A stretch of DNA of 64,000 bases from Asterias amurensis (lineage: Eukaryota > Echinodermata > Asteroidea > Forcipulatida > Asteriidae). How positions within the stretch are numbered: the stretch's first letter is position 1; the number at the start of each line of letters is the position of its first letter. The stretch covers positions 1,116,001 to 1,180,000 of the forward strand of contig NC_092669.1 in assembly GCF_032118995.1 (NCBI RefSeq). Reading direction: 5' to 3'. Below, one piece after another: positions 47,001-53,000 of the stretch. The position numbers were made by a program, and so were the translations under genes. Under the pieces are notes generated by a model, which was not told the DNA's origin, did not search any database, and worked only from the letters and a program-made list of their open reading frames with translations.

Positions 47001-50000
47001 TTTTTAAACTAAAGATAAATATATGGATGATGAAAGGACCCAGTGAAAAGTTTGTCAAATTTGTTTCATAGTTCTGTTCAAAGTTGTTGATTTCAGTAAT
47101 TCCCTTCATTACCTTCATTAACCTCATTTCAAGATTTTGTTAATTGTATCCCCTTTTTGAAGTCATGTTTCTGCCTCCGGCTTGGACTCTGCCTGGGCCC
47201 AATTTCATAGCACTGCTTAGCGGTCGATTTTGTGCTTACTGTGCAATTTCTATTTCATAGCGCTGCTAACCATAAGTACACGAAAAGGCAAGCTAACCTT
47301 CCGGTGCTTACCGCACGGATATAAATGACGTCACAATGTAAATCCACGATAAACACGCAACATGACTGCCCAATTTTTCTGCTTACCTGTGAAATACGCT
47401 AAGGCTTAAGCAAATTTGCTTACCGTTTTGCAGCGCTATGAAATTGGGCCCAGGTTATCATAGCCCTGTATCAAAAGTATTTGACAAGGTGTCAAAAGGG
47501 GCCAGTGTACAGTACCTTCATGTCATGATAAAATGAATTGAGTTTAATGATATTCAATTTTAATACCAGTCTTAGGCCATGTCTGAAACTGAGACTTTGG
47601 CTACAACTATGTCCGCCTATTCTTCAAAACTAGCAGACGCACTCATCTAGTTGTAGCTGTTTCCGAAATGTCGCCGTTTGGACAGGGCCTTAGGTTGTGT
47701 CCGACAGTTGACTTGGGATATTAAACTTGCTTCCAGTCTTCCATTGTGTCCAGCAGTTTTGACCAATAACATTAGACTTGATACAAGTTTTCCAGAGCTC
47801 AATACCATTTGTTTCCTTTCACAGAACTGGTTTCATGAGGTTAAAACAATGCCCCCCTGGAGTTCAGAACTGGTAAACAAACAAACAAACAAACAAACCA
47901 ACCAGCAATCAATGGGGCATGCTCAGTGTGGTGTTTACGTATATTCTTCAGTTATTTTGTTTTTCTTTCATTTATTCTTTTGCTGCATGGCTGTATCAAC
48001 AGATCTCATACTCAAATGATTAGATTCTAAAGGGTAACCTCTAGCTATGACCTCACTTGACCTCATCAATGAGGTCAAGAGAGGTCACAGCTACCCATTA
48101 GAGTCTACCAGTTAGATTGGCCATGCGATATTCAATAAGCCATTTGGGAGTTTTATTTGAATGTCTGTGATACAATCAATTTACTTGGTCACAAGTAATT
48201 GTTGCCTTTGAGTTCCTCAGACTATAGAGACAGTTGCTTTGTCAAATGGTTTCGTACAAGCATTTGTACTTCCAGATGAGGAAACCCTGGTACCATTGTG
48301 TCATAAACATTAATTCAGGATTTTTTGTGGGTGTTCCCCATCTCTTGTAACAAAAGCTTGCCCCTAATCATGTGACATATCAACTGTCTCTATAGTCTGA
48401 TGAATTCAAATTTAAGTGATAACATGTAGTCAAGCATGGTACCAGACAATATTCAAATCTTGCAAGCAAATGGCTTATTCACAGTCAGCCCCTACTGGCA
48501 AGTTCTTCAAACGCCTACAGCGTCTGCGATCGTAGAGGTTGGAACAAGGTTTTGCCGCATGACCAATCTAATCATTTGTACTTGAAGATCTGTGATTGTA
48601 TTGGTGGGTTTATAGCACATTATTAGGGTAGAGCGTTTACTTATCAGATATGGTGATTTAAACTGGATGCAGACAGCCCCTTTAATCTCTCATCCTTATA
48701 TGATTTCTAATGCTGATGTTAATTTCACATGTGGTATGGTAGAGTGTGTGATTTTGTGGTTTTAAAGGAGAAGCATGTTTGTTTTCAGTCTGTTAAGTGG
48801 TTGTGGGTATGTGATCTCCTTGAACCCAAACTGCCCACAATTAATTAGAATCCAGTGTTTGTGACTTTTCAAAAATGCAGAAACACTTTTTTCTTTCTTT
48901 ATGGCCAAAGCATCCCCTTATTTGACGCAGTGACAGTTAGGCTGCGGCTATGGCTGGATTGCTCAAAAGTATTATTCTTTAATGTTGTCGCTGCAGCCAT
49001 AGCCAAAGCCCCTTGATTAGGATATTCAACAGAAAGTACAGGGTGTAAGTAAACCCTTGCACATTGAGCAGCGCACTCACACGCGCCTATCCTGTCTGCC
49101 ATTTTGGAAGTCAAAGTTGTGAACGATGAGCACAAAAGATTTGACTCCCAAAATGATGGAAATGGAAAACGCGCATTGCAGGCGACAGGCCTGTTATGTA
49201 AAGTGTCTATAGACATCACTAGACCACCTTACATAACAAGAGACTCTACTAGGTTTACCGAGGTCACGTGCACGTTTTTATGCACAGCTATCGTCCAATG
49301 ATCTGCCTCCTTTCGGTCTTGGGGATTGCGCTTTTTGAGAGGGTGAAGTCCATTTGATTCATATGGATTTAAGGAGATTCAGATCCAAACTTTGAAGGGG
49401 TTCAATTTGAACGGAAACTGCATTTCAGTCACCTTACCATGCATGAACTATAGAGGGCACTCTTCTCTCCGGACAGGATTGAGTGACCATGTGGTTGTGG
49501 AGTTTGTATGCTATATTGTGGAGTAGATGTTGTATTTGGTGTTGGTGTAGAGAAAGTTTCTACCTATCTTTTGTCATTTCTTTTGTCATCACTAGATGAT
49601 TTTATTTGCCTTTGGATTTCATTTTAAAGTTGAGAGTTACCAAGATTGGATTACCAAGGCTGCTTTATTGTATTGATAAACATCATTCCTGCTGCCATCT
49701 TTGTTTTGTACCCTGTATCCATTGGCAATCATGTATACTGATTCTCCTCATACAAAAAAGGGGGCCAGACTATTTTTACTTTCAGGTCTTGGTTTGGTTA
49801 AGCCGAATGTGAGTTGGTGGTTACGGCTATGGCTGTTGCTAAGGGTGTTGATAAGATCACCCTATACTTCAACACATGATGATGCGGCAATCTAGCCTGT
49901 AGCCAAAGCAATAGCCACCTACTCAGACTCGGCATTACATGGGTTTGAATGGGACAAAAAACAAGATGGCGGCACCATGATGATGATCTTTATATCTGTC

Positions 50001-53000
50001 TGCTTCTTCCTTATATTCTCTGTTATTATTGTAATTGTCTTATCATTCTAATCGGGGCCCGATTTAATAGAGCTGCTTAAGGTGTACAAAAAGTACAAAA
50101 TTTTGCTTAAGCAAAAAAATCCGTGCTTTGTTAAATCAGATTACCGGCCAAGACTCCACACAGTTGTTATGCTGAGTAAACAACAGCTAAATACCAGTCA
50201 CAAGCAATGTATATGGCATGAAATTTTTGCCAGTAACATGTGAAAAATAAGCGAGCTATTTTCGTGCTTAAGCAAATTTTTTGCTTAAGCAGCTCTATGA
50301 AATTGGCCCCAGTAGCTTAGGCAACGGAGGCTACGGCTTCCATAGAACTTTTTGCAAATACCCATTGCGCAAGCGCTAACTCTTGAATGAGGTGCATGCT
50401 GGTCTTACTAGCGATCAAATTTGATTGCTAGCTAGACAAGCATGCACCTCATTTATACATGCCTAACGCGCGTACAGAGTATTTGCGATAAGGTTTATCG
50501 CCTACATGTATGTAATTGCTATTCCTCAACTGTTTTCATCATAATCTTAAGAACCTTCTCATCTCTCTTGCTATCATCAACCTAACTCTCTCATCATCTT
50601 CATCCAAAATGATTTTGACCACGGAGCCCCTCGTTAACAAACCTGCATAACAGTTCTTTATTTGCAGCTCTGCTTTAGATACACCCGTCTTAACACCTGT
50701 TCCCTGAGTGTCTTTATGGTAATTATTTACTCTTGGTTTCTCATGGTACCTTTATAGCCTTATGAAGCGTGTCGAGAAGTGATGTTATGGACAAACCATC
50801 GAGTAATGGAATGGTTGCGTACAGTAGATCTGTCAGAGTATGCACCCAATCTCAGAGGAAGTGGTATTCACGGTGCTTTAATGGTAAGAATGAAACGATT
50901 CCGGGGTCGATTTCACAAAGAGTTAGGACTAGTTCTAGGTGATACTAAAAATGTATGGCTAGTCCTAAGTTTGGACGAGTAACTCGTCCTAACTCGAGAT
51001 AAGAGTAGTCTTTACTCTTTGTGAAGTCCACCCCTGGAGCAATGTTCTACATTTCAAGAAAGATTTTGAAAAACTAAAAAAGGAACTATTCCAATTTTAA
51101 AAGAACAGTGCATTTTAAAAGCATTCTTTAAGAGTACTACACAAGTAGGAACCCATCATCCTTAGTTCTGAACAAAATTAGTTCTGAAAAACTGACTTCT
51201 GAAAAAACTTTTTCTGATGTTAATTTACTGCTATGAAGTAGAATTTAGCTCTACTTGACTTGTTAGATTGTGCAGGTATGGCACCCATTGGACTATTTTA
51301 GAGACCATTCATTTATGTATAATCATCACAATACGCCAAGATAGGGCTAACATTGTACATCTTCAACACCAGTCTTCTTGTTTCCTCAGGTCCTTGAGCC
51401 TTGTTTCTCCGCTGCAGCCCTAACTCTAAATCCCTACTCAGGAGGCATCTGAGTACACACTTTGTCTCGCTGGTCGATAGTTAGATCCAAGCACAGAAAA
51501 GAACTTCTATAAGAACTTGTTTCTAAATTTACTTACTTGCTTCTTATTTCCCCAGGTCCTTGAGCCTCGTTTCTCTGCTGAGACCCTAGCTGCAACCCTC
51601 TGCATCCCTAACTCTAAATCCCTACTCAGGAGGCATCTGAGTACACACTTTGTCTCGCTGGTTGGCAGTCAGATCCAAGCACAGAAAAGAGAATCGGAGA
51701 AAGCTTCTGGCTATGTGCCACTCAGCGCCCTCTCAAAAATCAAGGTAAACCAGTAATCAAAAGCAATATCGACTTCTTTGGAAGACTGCTGAAGATGAAT
51801 GTGCTTTTAAACAGGGCCAAATTTTATGAAGGTCTTAAGCAAAAAAGACTAGCACTCCCGAACAAAGATATTAACAAAATAGGGAGACAAGATACATGTA
51901 GGGCTAGATTAAACTAACGCCAGAACGTTTATCCATTCAAGTCCAGGGGCCAATTTCGTAGAGCTGCTTAAGCAAAAAATTGCTTAAGTACGAAAATAGC
52001 TCGCTTATTTTACACATGTTACTGGCCAAAATTTCATGACATATACATTGCTTGTGACTGGTAGTTAGCTGTTGTTTACTTAGCATAACAATTGAGTGGA
52101 GTCCTGGCCGGTAATCTGATTTTACTAAGCATGATTGTTTTTGCTTAAGCATAATTTTGTGCTTAAGCAGCTCTATGAAATTGGGCCCAGCTCTAGTAAA
52201 TTCTGACTCAAAGCCGTTTCTGCTAGGCAAGAATATTTTGTGGTAAGCAAACATTTGTGGGGCCCAGTTTGAAGATAATCAAATAATTTAGTTTTGTTTT
52301 GAGAATTACCAATTCTGCTCGCAGTCTTTATGCAAAAAAGAACCAATCATCAGGACAGCCTTCTGAATAATTTTGTTTTGTCGCACGTCTGTCTTTTCAA
52401 TAACTGAAAACAGTTATTTAGTTTTAATTGTAATAAGTGTGCTTGAAACCACTCTTTGATAAATTATTAACTTTTCTAAACTTATTTCTGTTTCTTGTAT
52501 GTATGGGCCGGTTTAAAGTCGGACGCGCGATGGAAATCTTGACGCGCGGTCCTAAAAACAAAGTTATAGTCATCACTGAGGCCTAAAAACTGTGGGGTTT
52601 TTTATCGCGGGTCAAGATTTCCATTGCGCGACCATCGCGCGACCGACTATAACTCGGCCTTCAAGCTTCAAATCTTATTTTGTGTTCACTCTTCAGCCCA
52701 AGAAGCGACCATTTGGAGGTCGTCCTAAGAAGAGAGGCATGGAGGAAGAGGACTATGTTTGCCCCATGAACCTAGAGGCTCCACTAGCTGTACAAGGGAT
52801 GAGGGATGGGTTACAGAACGGCACCAAGGGTAGCAACTATAGGATTGAGGTACGCGGTGCTGATAAGGTCCACAAACAGGAAGATGAGGTAATAACTATA
52901 TACTTATACTTATGTATAACTTGGGTGTTTTAGGAGGAATTTGGGTGTTGGAGGGTTGTCTATGGGTTGATAAGGGGAACTAGGGTGGTTTTGGGGGTTT

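Larger units (their letters stand above)
46873..50757. other. Long liprin-beta intron region with repeats (around optional exon 47825)
   Basis: Contains 'GCTACGGCTACGGCTGTTGC'-like repeats at 47575-47690, 48930-49015 and 49815-49935 (also 58625-58745 and 61440-61565), the 49675-49990 segment shared with the METTL15 3' UTR, a GGGCCC-type palindrome (50054-50310), and a GACCTC/GAGGTC small hairpin at 48040-48100. CTGTCTCTATAGTCTGA (48382-48398) mirrors TCAGACTATAGAGACAG (48218-48234), an inverted repeat. No other exon seen. Confidence 0.5.

Noticed and set aside
52592..52696. N-terminal extension of the frame through exon 22
   Set aside because: Upstream part is intron and palindromic repeat. 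The acceptor at 52695-52696 and the family alignment define the exon start.
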